The notes below the pieces were generated by a model that saw nothing but the letters and a program-made list of their open reading frames with translations, ran no database searches and was not told where the DNA came from. Made by a program: the position numbers and the translations under genes. From NCBI RefSeq assembly GCF_009741735.1, contig NZ_WHOH01000001.1, positions 1,364,001-1,428,000 of the forward strand: 64,000 nt of DNA, given 5' to 3'. This DNA is from Lentibacillus sp. JNUCC-1. Its GTDB lineage: Bacteria > Bacillota > Bacilli > Bacillales > Amphibacillaceae. Every line of letters starts with the position of its first letter. Positions within the stretch are counted from its first letter, which is position 1. Below, in pieces: positions 1-8,598 of this stretch.

Positions 1-1113
1 AACAAAGCGGATTATGATTCTGTCCTCGAGCATGGCCGCCTGGAAAACGGCGTCGTCTGGCCAGTACCACTCAGTTTTGCACCGATTGGCGAGCTAAATG
101 ATCAGGTTGTATCTTCCCTCTCCATTGGGGATGAGGTTGCGCTGGTCAACGATCAAAAGGAACCGGTTGCCATTCTAGATGTAACGGATATTTTTAACTA
201 TGACAAAGAAAAGCGGGCGCACCACGTCTTCGGCACAACCGACCGTAATCATCCTGGCGTTGACGCCATTTACCGGCGTATGGGAGATGTATCGTTAGGC
301 GGCCCTATTAAATTGCTCCAGCGCGCCGATTGGGGTCCGTTTGAAAAACTGCGCACAGAGCCAAAAGACATGTGGCATCGCTTTTATGAAGAGCGCAAGT
401 TCCGCTCAGTTGCCGGCTTCATCACCGGAGCCAATCCGCTGCACCGCGGCCATGAGTACATTCATAAAAATATCCTGGAAGAAGTTGACGGTCTGTTAAT
501 ACAGCCCCTTGTGGAAATGGCCAAACGGGAGTATACACGACATGAGTTTCGCATGTTGTCATATCAAAGCGTCATGGATACCTATTATCCAAAAGGACGT
601 CCTGTTTTGTCCCCGCTTAGGGTCACATACATTTTCGCCGGGCCGCGGGAGACCATCCTTCATGCACTGATCATGAAAAACTACGGCTGTACCCATGCCT
701 TGATTGGGCGTGATCATGCAGGAATTGGGGATTATTATGACAAGTATGCCAGCCACACAATTTTCAAAGACTTCCCGCCTGAAGAATTGGGAATTGATGT
801 CAGACTTTATTTTGAAGTATTTTATTGCACCAGATGTGATAATCCCGCCACCCAGCAAACGTGTCCACATGACGAACGTTTTCGCATTAACATTTCCGGG
901 ACAGGCATAAGGGAGCTATTGCGTCATGGCGTCTTGCCACCGAAGGAAATCGTACGACCAGAGTCTGCACGGATAGCCATTCAAGGTGTGCAGCCAAAGG
1001 GACTCGACGACAACAATCAGTCCATTACCCCAGCTGGAAAAACGATCAAAAGCATTTTCCCGTATTATCTGGATAAGACTGGATTAGGGGAAGCACACGC
1101 CAGAAGCAACTGA
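1..1113 (+). CDS. sat: Sulfate adenylyltransferase (ATP sulfurylase), 5'-partial
   Basis: ATP sulfurylase makes adenosine phosphosulfate (APS) from ATP and sulfate, the first step of sulfate activation. The reading frame is open from base 1, so the start lies outside the window. The first ~90 visible residues form the N-terminal PUA-like part. They are followed by the nucleotidyltransferase core with NPLHRGHEY (the family's NPxHRxH ATP-binding motif), the IGRDHAG loop, and the closing GTGIRELLRHG...RPE segment. A CxxC-x8-C-x-H cluster (CTRC...CPH) resembles the zinc site of some bacterial ATP sulfurylases. The frame runs on past the usual end (SIFPYYLDKTGLG) and then stops after 8 unrelated residues. 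One more G in the run at 1087-1090 would join it to the next entry. The family call is firm; the C-terminus as shown is probably wrong. Confidence 0.85.
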   Translation, partial: NKADYDSVLEHGRLENGVVWPVPLSFAPIGELNDQVVSSLSIGDEVALVNDQKEPVAILDVTDIFNYDKEKRAHHVFGTTDRNHPGVDAIYRRMGDVSLGGPIKLLQRADWGPFEKLRTEPKDMWHRFYEERKFRSVAGFITGANPLHRGHEYIHKNILEEVDGLLIQPLVEMAKREYTRHEFRMLSYQSVMDTYYPKGRPVLSPLRVTYIFAGPRETILHALIMKNYGCTHALIGRDHAGIGDYYDKYASHTIFKDFPPEELGIDVRLYFEVFYCTRCDNPATQQTCPHDERFRINISGTGIRELLRHGVLPPKEIVRPESARIAIQGVQPKGLDDNNQSITPAGKTIKSIFPYYLDKTGLGEAHARSN

Positions 1114-1151
1114 CGATAGAAGAACTGACAAATCGCGATCTGGAGTCAGCC

Positions 1152-1550
1152 GTGCTCGATGCACGCTCAAATGCCGATCGTATTTATAAAGAGGTGTATG
1201 ATGCGTATACCTATGCGGGTGATACGAATCGTAACCTGCAACCGGAGTGGGTTGCTGACGCTCGCGCTGCTATGCAGCACCAGCAGGAAATGGTGATTAG
1301 TGATCTTGAGGAAAAGGTTCAGCAAGCACCAGCCTCGGCTTCTGATGAATATATGTATCAGGACAAAGCCGAAGCTGAAAAAGAACGGGATGTCGCCCAG
1401 AAGATACTTGCCGATATTCCACCCGCTATCAGAGCAGAAGATGTTGCCTACCGCACATGGAACCCAATGCCATACCGCCGCTACCGAAGCGGGGATGACC
1501 CTGAAGAAACAGAAACCAAAGACAAAACCGTAGCTGGAGAGAAAAAGTAA
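1152..1550 (+). CDS. Probable frameshifted C-terminal extension of the ATP sulfurylase
   Basis: This stretch encodes a charged, mainly helical segment of about 132 residues, rich in Glu, Ala, Lys and Arg and ending in a Lys/Glu tail; I do not recognise a domain. The only in-frame start is a GTG at 1152 without a Shine-Dalgarno sequence. The same frame is open back to 1077 and reads GSTRQKQLTIEELTNRDLESA across the preceding stop. Reading LDKTGLG directly into GGSTRQKQL with one added G gives a continuous protein, so I infer that this is the end of the upstream gene and not a separate one. If read independently it would be a hypothetical protein. Confidence 0.55.
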   Translation: MLDARSNADRIYKEVYDAYTYAGDTNRNLQPEWVADARAAMQHQQEMVISDLEEKVQQAPASASDEYMYQDKAEAEKERDVAQKILADIPPAIRAEDVAYRTWNPMPYRRYRSGDDPEETETKDKTVAGEKK

Positions 1551-1600
1551 AAACCATTAGTGGTCTAGTCGACGACTGTTCATAGGGGCTGATTTTCGTA

Positions 1601-1840
1601 TTCGTTTGAATGTGCATATCTGGGAATGAATGTGTATATAAGCGTTTGAAGGTGCATATCCGGAATCGAATGTGCATATAAGCGCTTGAAGGTGCATATC
1701 CAGGATCGAATGTGCATATAAACGCTTGAAGGTGCATATTCAGGATCGAATGTGCATATAAGCGCTTGAATGTGCATATCAAGGGATGAATGTGCATATA
1801 AGCGTTTGATTGTGCATATCCGGGATCGAATGTGCATTTT
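1601..1840. repeat. Tandem array of twelve 20-bp units in a 40-bp alternation
   Basis: The 240 bp are built from exactly twelve 20-bp units with no indels. Each unit has a near-constant half (TGTGCATATA or TGTGCATATC) and a variable half ending in TGAA or CGAA. Two unit types alternate: one continues AGCGCTTGAA and the other CGGGATCGAA. Minus-strand open frames across it (MHIRSRICT-like peptides) are by-products of the repeat. It lies in the gap after the ATP sulfurylase region. The function is unknown. Confidence 0.9.
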
Positions 1841-1854
1841 CGTTTAAATGAGCA

Positions 1855-2012
1855 CCGTGATTTGCGCTGAGGGAACCCCTCTTCAAGCTCGAGGTAAATA
1901 CGGAGATTCCTGTGGGTCCGACGCTCAGCAGCGCCCGCGAAAAAGGCAGTGTTATCCCGAGCGGTTGCCAGAAGCAGTCATCCCAGACTTTCACTAGTTC
2001 GCTATTTGAGTC
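1855..2012. repeat. Decayed copy of the composite intergenic element
   Basis: Bases 1856-1875 match the outer end of the A module found near 32.07 kb. Bases 1887-1962 match the B module near 24.8 kb but lack about 50 bp of its middle. The flank from 1961 on (GCGGTTGCCAGAAGCAGTCA) repeats the flank of the 24.8 kb copy, and CTAGTTCGCTA near 1996 matches its right end. The terminal stem is no longer perfect (GCTCGAGG.. against ..CCCGAGC), so this copy is degenerate. From here to the sirtuin gene at 2184 I see nothing else I can name. Confidence 0.7.
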
Positions 2013-2183
2013 CACTGTTAAGTAATAGTTCAAGAGGCTACGGGCTGGCAGGTGAATGGTTTAATAGATTTGAGGGTTTAGGAGATACATCTAGTGCGTT
2101 GCATAGGCGCGGCACTTGAATCAATGACAATCTGGTGCTGTCGTGAGAGAATAGGGGCAGTATAGAGGATTGGGAGTGATGTT

Positions 2184-2912
2184 ATGCAGCAGGTGGCAGA
2201 GTGGCTGCGTGCAGCGGAGCATACCGTTATTTTCACAGGTGCGGGCATGTCAACCGAGAGCGGCCTTCCTGATTTCAGATCAAAAGATCGTGGACTTTGG
2301 GAAAAGTTCAATCCCGATGAACTGGCAAATGTCGATGCGCTCCTCAATAACACTGAGGAGTTCGTCGACTTTTACCGATTTCGTCTTAGGGAGGTTAACA
2401 AGTATACGCCCCATGCCGGTCATCATACCTTGGCAAAGTGGGAGCGGCAAGGGCTGATTGACGGGATTATCACACAAAACGTGGATGGATTTCATACGGA
2501 TGCCGGCAATGAAACAGTGCATGAACTGCACGGCACTTTTCGCAGGTTCCACTGTCATGAATGTGGCAAAACATATGAGCGTGATGCCTATCTTGATGGT
2601 CATGTTACCTGTACATGCGGGGGGACCATCCGACCCGGCATTGTGTTATTCGGTGAAACACTGCCGCAAACAACTTTTTCCGCGGCTGAACAGCTTACGA
2701 TGAAAGCGGATTTGTTCATTGTTCTCGGCTCATCATTAAGCGTCACGCCGGCCAACATGTTCCCGGCCGTGGCGAAACAAAATGGTGCAAAGCTTGTGAT
2801 TATCAATCGCGAACCGACTGTCATGGATTATATGGCAGACAGATGTATCCATGGTCAAAACATTAAACACGTGCTGAACGAAATTGATGCATTACTGGAA
2901 AATAGCAAATAG
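2184..2912 (+). CDS. SIR2-family NAD-dependent protein deacetylase/deacylase
   Basis: A sirtuin of 242 residues, the usual size for bacterial CobB/SrtN-type enzymes. It removes acetyl or other acyl groups from lysines using NAD+. Visible motifs in order are GAGMSTESGLPDFR (residues 19-32, NAD binding), TQNVDGFH, the catalytic His in ELHGTFRRFHC, a zinc ribbon of two Cys pairs (CHEC ... CTCGG), GSSLSV, and IINREPT. The start is set by GGGAGTG about 8 bases before the ATG. It stands alone, upstream of convergent ABC transporter genes. CobB-type sirtuins often control acetyl-CoA synthetase, but nothing here shows the target. Confidence 0.93.
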   Translation: MQQVAEWLRAAEHTVIFTGAGMSTESGLPDFRSKDRGLWEKFNPDELANVDALLNNTEEFVDFYRFRLREVNKYTPHAGHHTLAKWERQGLIDGIITQNVDGFHTDAGNETVHELHGTFRRFHCHECGKTYERDAYLDGHVTCTCGGTIRPGIVLFGETLPQTTFSAAEQLTMKADLFIVLGSSLSVTPANMFPAVAKQNGAKLVIINREPTVMDYMADRCIHGQNIKHVLNEIDALLENSK

Positions 2913-2932
2913 GGCGCACAAAAATAGTTCAC

Positions 2933-3727
2933 TTACCCAAGCACAGCGCGATCGTTGCCGAACGCCGCACCTTGTTTTTCCTTAATTTTATGCAGAAGGG
3001 CTTCTATCGTCAATGCTTGTTTCTCTGCGCCTTCCACTTCGAATATAATCTTCCCCTTGTCCATCATGATCAGACGGTTGCCGAGGTCAAGCGCCTGTTG
3101 CATATTGTGGGTGACCATCAGAGTCGTCAGGCCAAATTTTCCCACGACCTCTTCAGTCAAATTCGTGATCAGTTCAGCCCTGGATGGATCAAGGGCTGCT
3201 GTATGTTCGTCAAGCAGAAGAATGTTGGGCTCGGTGAACGTCACCATTAACAAGGACAAGGCCTGGCGCTCACCACCTGACAGCAGACCAACTTTAGCAT
3301 TTAGCCTGTCTTCAAGGCCGAGATTAATAGATTCGAGGTATTCACGAAACATATCTTTACGCTTTTTTGTAACGCCAAGTTTAAACCGGCGTTTTTTATT
3401 GCGGGCATAAGCCATGGCCAGGTTCTCTTCTATTGTCATGGACGGAGCAGTGCCTGCCATTGGGTCCTGAAATACCCGGCCAATGAGGCGTGACCGCTTG
3501 TATTCAGGTAAGTGCGCTACATGTTTTCCATCAACGACCACGTCCCCTACATCCGGAATCAGAGTCCCTGAGATGACGTTCATTAAAGTCGACTTCCCAG
3601 CACCATTACTGCCGATTACTGTAACGAAGTCACCTTTGTTCAACTCAAGACTTACATCATTCAATGCTTTCTTTTCGTCAGGAGTGGATTCGTTGAAGGT
3701 CATTGAGATGTTTTCCAGTTTCAGCAT
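2933..3727 (-). CDS. ABC transporter ATP-binding protein (TrpZ-like)
   Basis: The ATPase of a three-gene importer. Motifs are Walker A GSNGAGKST, signature LSGGERQAL, Walker B NILLLDEHTAAL and the H-loop VTHN. The D-loop region reads EHTAALDP where most ABC ATPases have EPT; EHTAALDP is typical of this family (COG1101). I chose the ATG at 3727 because GGAGGGAGC sits 6 bases upstream; the open frame extends 13 codons further without a ribosome binding site. The start nearly abuts the permease stop (3729), so the genes are translationally close. Streptococcal relatives import tryptophan or tyrosine, and the position behind a phenylalanine-degradation block fits aromatic amino acid uptake. The substrate is inferred only. 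Confidence 0.87.
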   Translation of the reverse strand: MLKLENISMTFNESTPDEKKALNDVSLELNKGDFVTVIGSNGAGKSTLMNVISGTLIPDVGDVVVDGKHVAHLPEYKRSRLIGRVFQDPMAGTAPSMTIEENLAMAYARNKKRRFKLGVTKKRKDMFREYLESINLGLEDRLNAKVGLLSGGERQALSLLMVTFTEPNILLLDEHTAALDPSRAELITNLTEEVVGKFGLTTLMVTHNMQQALDLGNRLIMMDKGKIIFEVEGAEKQALTIEALLHKIKEKQGAAFGNDRAVLG

Positions 3728-3728
3728 G

Positions 3729-4715
3729 TCAAGCTCCCTCCGTTTTAATGGCTTCGAGTTCTGCACGTTTTTGCAAACGGCGCTTTTTCTCTTGTCTTGC
3801 TTTCATGATCTTTGGTGTAACAAGTGCAGCAATGACCAGAATAGCCGTGATGAGTTTCATGTCCCCTGTGTCTAGGAAATCTACACGCAGAGCAAATGTG
3901 ACAACGATCCGGTAAATAATTGCCCCGCCGACAACGGCTAATGTCGCCCGAGCTATCGTCTTAATGCCAAACAGCGCCTCCCCGATAATAACCGACGCCA
4001 ACCCAATAATGATCATGCCAATCCCCATATTCACGTCGGCAAAATCACCATGCTGGGCAATCAGTCCGCCTGACAAAGCAACGAGGGCGTTGGACACTCC
4101 AATTCCTGCGATAATCAGACGATCCGTATTGGCAGAGAGACTGCGGATCATCTTTTGGTTATCTCCTGTTGCCCTAAGCGCCAGCCCCACTTCGGTTTTC
4201 AGGTAATAGTCTGTCAGCAGCTTAATACCCAGTGTTACAACCATCATGACACAAATAATGCCCCAAGTGGACGGCAAGCGATCAACGCCAATGGTTGTCA
4301 AAAAGCTGTATAAGACATTATCGATTCCAGTCTTTTCCCATACAGACCGCAATTGTTTAAAAATCGTGGATTCATTTAAGAGTGATAATGTCGGTTTTCC
4401 CATGATACGTAAGTTGATCGAATACAGGGCGATCATCATAAGGATCCCGGACAGCAGTGCATTGATCCGGCCCTTGGTGTGCAAAATACCTGTCAAACAA
4501 CCGGCTAGAAATCCAGCAAATGCTGCGAATATGCTTGCCAGGATTGGCGAAACTCCGGCCATGACTGAGATGGCGGCTACACCTGCACCGGTTACAAAGC
4601 TCCCATCTACTGTTAGATCCGGAAAATCAAGAACACGGAAGGATAAATATACCCCAAGTGCCATGATCGCATAGATGATTCCCAGTTCGATTGCATTAAA
4701 TAATGATAAGAGCAT
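3729..4715 (-). CDS. ABC transporter permease (TrpY-like, COG4120)
   Basis: A hydrophobic protein of 328 residues with about 8-9 membrane segments, opening with MLLSLFNAIELGIIYAIMALGVYLSFRV. The segment FPDLTVDGSF is typical of the permease of the COG2984/COG4120/COG1101 importers. The C-terminal tail is strongly basic (KARQEKKRRLQKRAELEA) and probably cytoplasmic. A purine-rich site (GGGGGGG) lies just before the ATG. It is the middle gene of the importer and would form the membrane channel with the ATPase at 2933 and the binding lipoprotein at 4807. Confidence 0.87.
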   Translation of the reverse strand: MLLSLFNAIELGIIYAIMALGVYLSFRVLDFPDLTVDGSFVTGAGVAAISVMAGVSPILASIFAAFAGFLAGCLTGILHTKGRINALLSGILMMIALYSINLRIMGKPTLSLLNESTIFKQLRSVWEKTGIDNVLYSFLTTIGVDRLPSTWGIICVMMVVTLGIKLLTDYYLKTEVGLALRATGDNQKMIRSLSANTDRLIIAGIGVSNALVALSGGLIAQHGDFADVNMGIGMIIIGLASVIIGEALFGIKTIARATLAVVGGAIIYRIVVTFALRVDFLDTGDMKLITAILVIAALVTPKIMKARQEKKRRLQKRAELEAIKTEGA

Positions 4716-4806
4716 CGTGTCCCCCCCGATTGGCTATGAAATGGCAATACATTTGGTTGAAGGGAAAAAGGGCTTCTTTCCCGCCTTCCTCACTTCTGGC
4801 TACCTT

Positions 4807-5802
4807 TTATTCTTCGGTTTCCACCATTTCTGCGTCATCCCAGTCATCGTTCCACTCGATACCCTGGGCTTCTGCCGCTTCTTTATTAATGAACAACTCC
4901 ATTCCGGATGGATACTCCACAGGAATGTCTTTTGTCGTTTTATCGCCTTTTAAGATCTCTGCCGCCATTTCACCTGAGCGGTAACCAATTGTATAGTAAT
5001 CAATTCCAAACGTTGCAAAGCCACCCTTGGCGAGTGAATCCGGCTCAGCCACAATCAGCGGTATCTTTTGCTCATTGGCCACACCAACTACACTGTCCAG
5101 AGCTGACACAACCGTATTGTCGGTAATAATGTAAAACACATCAACCTCACCCGCAAGAGATGTGGCAGCTTGCTGCACTTCACTTGAGTTGCCTACTGTT
5201 CGCTCTTCAAAGCTGAGGGAGTTGCCATCGGCTGCTTCTTTGATTGCGTTAATCTGAGACACGGAATTTTGCTCGCCAGCGTTATACACTAAACCGACTT
5301 TGGCACCTGAAAAATATTGATCGATAAAACCAACTGTTTTCTGGATCGCTTCCGGATGCTGGTCAACGACACCCGTAATGTTCTCACCTGGCTCATCCAT
5401 AGCCGTGACGAGATCACTTTCAACCGCATCTGTTACCGATGTGAAAATGATTGGGATATCCCCGCCTGCTTTTGCAGTTGCCGACAGCGCACCAAGCGCA
5501 CTCGGAGTTGAATTGGCAAAAATCAAATCAACGCCATCATTGACAAAATTTGAACTGATCGTAGCGACGTTGTTTTGATCATTCTGGGCACTCTGGTAAT
5601 CGTATTCCACATTAAGTTCAGCATCTTCAAGCGCTGCCTTGAAACCATCATACGCCGCATCCAAAGACGGATGTTCCAAGATCTGTGTGGCACCAACCGT
5701 GTAAGAATCATTTGAAGACCCATCAGTAGAAGCATCAGACCCACATGCAGCTGTTACCAACAACGCTAAAATTGCCATTCCCGTCACCAACCATTTTTTC
5801 AT
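4807..5802 (-). CDS. ABC transporter substrate-binding lipoprotein (TrpX-like, COG2984)
   Basis: A lipoprotein of 331 residues. A signal peptide with the lipobox VTAAC (Cys20) is followed by a Ser/Asp-rich linker and a type I periplasmic-binding fold with VGATQILEHPSLDAAYDGF near the N-terminus, typical of COG2984 proteins. It would capture the ligand outside the membrane. A separate promoter (5837-5864) lies between it and the E3 gene, so it may be expressed apart from the upstream degradative genes. An acidic C-terminal tail (WDDAEMVETEE) fits a halophile. Family members bind tryptophan, tyrosine or other small ligands; phenylalanine is my inference from context. Confidence 0.88.
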   Translation of the reverse strand: MKKWLVTGMAILALLVTAACGSDASTDGSSNDSYTVGATQILEHPSLDAAYDGFKAALEDAELNVEYDYQSAQNDQNNVATISSNFVNDGVDLIFANSTPSALGALSATAKAGGDIPIIFTSVTDAVESDLVTAMDEPGENITGVVDQHPEAIQKTVGFIDQYFSGAKVGLVYNAGEQNSVSQINAIKEAADGNSLSFEERTVGNSSEVQQAATSLAGEVDVFYIITDNTVVSALDSVVGVANEQKIPLIVAEPDSLAKGGFATFGIDYYTIGYRSGEMAAEILKGDKTTKDIPVEYPSGMELFINKEAAEAQGIEWNDDWDDAEMVETEE

Positions 5803-5836
5803 TGCCCATCCCCCACTTTTTTATAAAATTTTAAAG

Positions 5837-5864
5837 AGTATATCACACATATATGTTTAGTCAA
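5837..5864 (-). promoter_or_regulatory. Predicted sigma-A promoter of the importer operon with a palindrome in the spacer
   Basis: On the minus strand TTGACT (5859-5864) and TATACT (5837-5842) are separated by 16 bases. The spacer contains the perfect palindrome ACATATATGT, a possible operator. It reads into the substrate-binding lipoprotein gene. Confidence 0.55.
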
Positions 5865-5898
5865 GGTGTTTTAGAAACTTTCAGTATAAAAACACTTA

Positions 5899-7344
5899 TT
5901 AATCTTGTCTACTTGACACTTCCATACGCAGTGCAGGCATGTTGTGAATGGCATGGCCTATCAGATCCTCAGCTGCTTCTTGCAAACTTTCGCCGACGCC
6001 TGGATGAATCATCATCGGATAGATCATATCCTCTTCTTTAGCTGCCATTTCAAGCAGTTGTACGAATACAGCAGATAGTTCCGCAGCTCCGTCCCCGATC
6101 ATGTGGACCCCGAGAATGATCCCGGATTGTGAATCGGTAATGATCTTAATAAAGCCATCAGATTTGTCTGTTAGAACACTGTAGCCATTCCCGCTGAGAT
6201 TGAACCGACCTGTTCGGACCTCCAAGTGTTGTGCAATGGCTTCTCGTTCGGACGTTCCGACTGAGACGACAGACGGAATGGTTCGGGCGATGGTAGGAAC
6301 AAAAGTTAAATTGACGTCTGGATGTCCTCCTGCCGCGGCTTCAGCTGCTGATTTCCCTTCTTTGATGGCCTTTACTGCAAGTGGCGGCCCTTCAGTAATA
6401 TCTCCAATAGCATAAATTGCGTCCATCGATGTTTGCTGCATTGGATTCACTTTAACAAAGCCTTCTTGCGTCAATTCTACGCCAATTCTTTCCAAACCAA
6501 GTTCAGACGTATTCGGACACACCTCTCCGCTTACAAAAAGGTGAGTGGCTTCAATTACCTGTTCCCTCTCATTCGCTTGATTCCAGGTAATGTTCAGACC
6601 CTGATCATGTTCTGCTACCTCAGTGATCATTGCCTGTTTATGCATTTTAATTTTTTGTTTTTTAAATTGACGGGTCAGTTCCCTGTGAAGCGATTCGTCA
6701 AAAAGGAGCTCGCCCTTGTTTCCCAGCAGCAATGTCACTCTCGAGCCATAAGCAGCATAAGCGGATGCCATTTCAAGGGCCAGGTAGTCATCTCCATAAA
6801 CGACGAGATGTTCAGGCAATTCATCCAAACGATACAGATCATCCGCAAGTAAAACGCGGGGTATATTCGGTGTGATACCTGCGGGCAATCGCCGGGTGCT
6901 TCCTGTTGCAATAATCGCCTTGTTAAATGTATATGTTTGGTATTGGTGTCCATGCTCGACGCCAACCTTATTCACACCTGTGAAAATAGCCTTTCCTTGA
7001 ATCACTTCAATCTGATTCCTGTTAAGCAGTGTTTCTATGCCTTGCTTCAATTGCTTGATGACAGCATCCTTGCGTTTGAGCAATTTCTTAGGATTAACCG
7101 CAGAGGTTTCCACATCAAGTCCGAGAATGCCTGCCTTCTGAATCTGAGCATGCACGGAAGCAGCATGGGTCCATATTTTTGAAGGGATACACCCTCTATT
7201 CAGGCAAGCACCACCAAGCTCCTCGGCTTCAATCAGCGTCACTGTCATACCGAGCTGGGCGGCTCTGATCGCTGCGTTATAGCCACCCGGACCGCCGCCA
7301 ATAATGATAAGATCACGTGTCTCGCTTAATTCTCCAACGACCAT
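5899..7344 (-). CDS. lpdA: Dihydrolipoamide dehydrogenase (E3)
   Basis: The FAD enzyme that reoxidises the lipoyl groups of the E2 core. It shows GGGPGGYNAA (FAD Rossmann motif), the redox disulfide CLNRGC (Cys47 and Cys52), the YAIGDITEG FAD-binding segment, and the C-terminal IHPGVGESL with the catalytic His-Glu pair. At 481 residues it has normal length. The ATG follows the E2 stop directly (TAA then ATG), with GGAGA upstream. It is the last gene of the E1alpha-E1beta-E2-E3 set. It may also serve other 2-oxoacid dehydrogenases unless a second copy exists elsewhere. Confidence 0.92.
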   Translation of the reverse strand: MVVGELSETRDLIIIGGGPGGYNAAIRAAQLGMTVTLIEAEELGGACLNRGCIPSKIWTHAASVHAQIQKAGILGLDVETSAVNPKKLLKRKDAVIKQLKQGIETLLNRNQIEVIQGKAIFTGVNKVGVEHGHQYQTYTFNKAIIATGSTRRLPAGITPNIPRVLLADDLYRLDELPEHLVVYGDDYLALEMASAYAAYGSRVTLLLGNKGELLFDESLHRELTRQFKKQKIKMHKQAMITEVAEHDQGLNITWNQANEREQVIEATHLFVSGEVCPNTSELGLERIGVELTQEGFVKVNPMQQTSMDAIYAIGDITEGPPLAVKAIKEGKSAAEAAAGGHPDVNLTFVPTIARTIPSVVSVGTSEREAIAQHLEVRTGRFNLSGNGYSVLTDKSDGFIKIITDSQSGIILGVHMIGDGAAELSAVFVQLLEMAAKEEDMIYPMMIHPGVGESLQEAAEDLIGHAIHNMPALRMEVSSRQD

Positions 7345-8586
7345 TTATATCATCTCCAGCATCAATTTATACGGATTTTCCAGGAGGGTGGCGAAGTAAT
7401 TGGTGAAACGTACAGCTGTCGCCCCGTCCGCCACACGGTGATCAAATGATAGGGATAACGTCATGATCTGGCGGATAACAATTTCATCATTCTCGTCAAC
7501 GACAGGGGTTTTCTTTGTTTTATGAAAGGCAATCAGGGCGGTTTCCGGATAGTTGATGATTGGTGTTGCACCAGTGCTGCCGAGAGGACCGACATTACTC
7601 ATGGTAAAAGTGCTGTCCTGCATATCTTCCCGGGAAAGTTGATTGGTTGTGGCTTGATCGGTAAGACGCCTGATTTCTGCGTGGAGTTGTGTTAAGGATT
7701 TGAGGTGGGCATCTTTTACGACCGGTACAACAAGGCCATGCTCAGTATCAGTCGCAACACCGATATTATAGTGGTGATACAAAACAATTTGTTCATTTTT
7801 CTCGTCAAGTTCAGCATTGAAGATCGGGAATTCTTTCAAAGCATACACCAGCGCTTTAGCTAGAAAAGCCGGAACAGAAATGTGGATCCCATCTGTCTTA
7901 AGGCTCGTACGCAGATCTGACAGCCTGGTCATGTCAATGTCGTCAAAGTGTGTCACATGGGGAATCGTATAAAGCGATTTTGTCATGTTACGGGCGATTT
8001 GCCTGCGCATGCCCCGAAAAGGTATCGTCTCTTGCTTTTTCTCAATCTCTGGCGTTTCTGGTGCACGAAGCGTCTCCACCGTTACTGCTGTTTCAGTTTT
8101 ATGTGTCTGAGACGCCTGTTCCCCCGACGCATAGGCGATTACATCTGCTTCACTCACCCGCCCGGAAGCGTCAGACGAGGGAACCTGTTCGATATCAATG
8201 CCCCGCTCCCTGGCAATGCGTCTTGTATGAGGCGTGGCGAGCACGCGCTTAAATACACGGCCGGCTTGTGTTGGCTGAGGTGTTTGACGCATGGGCTTAT
8301 GGTCTATTTGCGGTTCTTTTTCCATTTGTGAGGGTTTAACAGCGGCATCACCGGCACTGTCAATGTACATCAGAGTTGTGCCTACTTTAACGGTTTCACC
8401 CGGTGTGACGACAATATCCGTCACGATACCTTCTGCAGGCGAAGGGAGTTCGGCGACCATCTTATCTGTTTGCACCTCCACAAGAGGCTGATCCGCCTTA
8501 ACCATGTCACCCTTTTTCACGAGATAGTGAACAATTTCTCCTTCTGTCATACCTTCCCCGATGTCGTGCAGCTTTACTTCCAGCAT
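7345..8586 (-). CDS. 2-oxoacid dehydrogenase E2 (dihydrolipoyl acyltransferase)
   Basis: The acyltransferase core that moves the acyl group from E1 to CoA. The N-terminal lipoyl domain carries Lys42 in QTDKMVAE. A Pro/Gln/Thr-rich linker leads to a peripheral-subunit-binding domain (LATPHTRRIARERGID..., about 115-150). The C-terminal catalytic domain has the active-site FDHRVADGATA. I chose the ATG at 8586 because AGGAGG lies 8 bases upstream; a GTG three codons earlier overlaps that site. If E1 takes phenylpyruvate the product is phenylacetyl-CoA. The alternative is a branched-chain oxoacid complex making isobutyryl-, isovaleryl- and 2-methylbutyryl-CoA. Confidence 0.9.
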   Translation of the reverse strand: MLEVKLHDIGEGMTEGEIVHYLVKKGDMVKADQPLVEVQTDKMVAELPSPAEGIVTDIVVTPGETVKVGTTLMYIDSAGDAAVKPSQMEKEPQIDHKPMRQTPQPTQAGRVFKRVLATPHTRRIARERGIDIEQVPSSDASGRVSEADVIAYASGEQASQTHKTETAVTVETLRAPETPEIEKKQETIPFRGMRRQIARNMTKSLYTIPHVTHFDDIDMTRLSDLRTSLKTDGIHISVPAFLAKALVYALKEFPIFNAELDEKNEQIVLYHHYNIGVATDTEHGLVVPVVKDAHLKSLTQLHAEIRRLTDQATTNQLSREDMQDSTFTMSNVGPLGSTGATPIINYPETALIAFHKTKKTPVVDENDEIVIRQIMTLSLSFDHRVADGATAVRFTNYFATLLENPYKLMLEMI

Positions 8587-8598
8587 TGTTGTCACCTC

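Noticed and set aside
1429..1837. Minus-strand open frames rich in MHIRSRICT-like repeats
   Set aside because: They are translations of the 20-bp DNA repeat; no ribosome binding site and the array is clearly non-coding in design.
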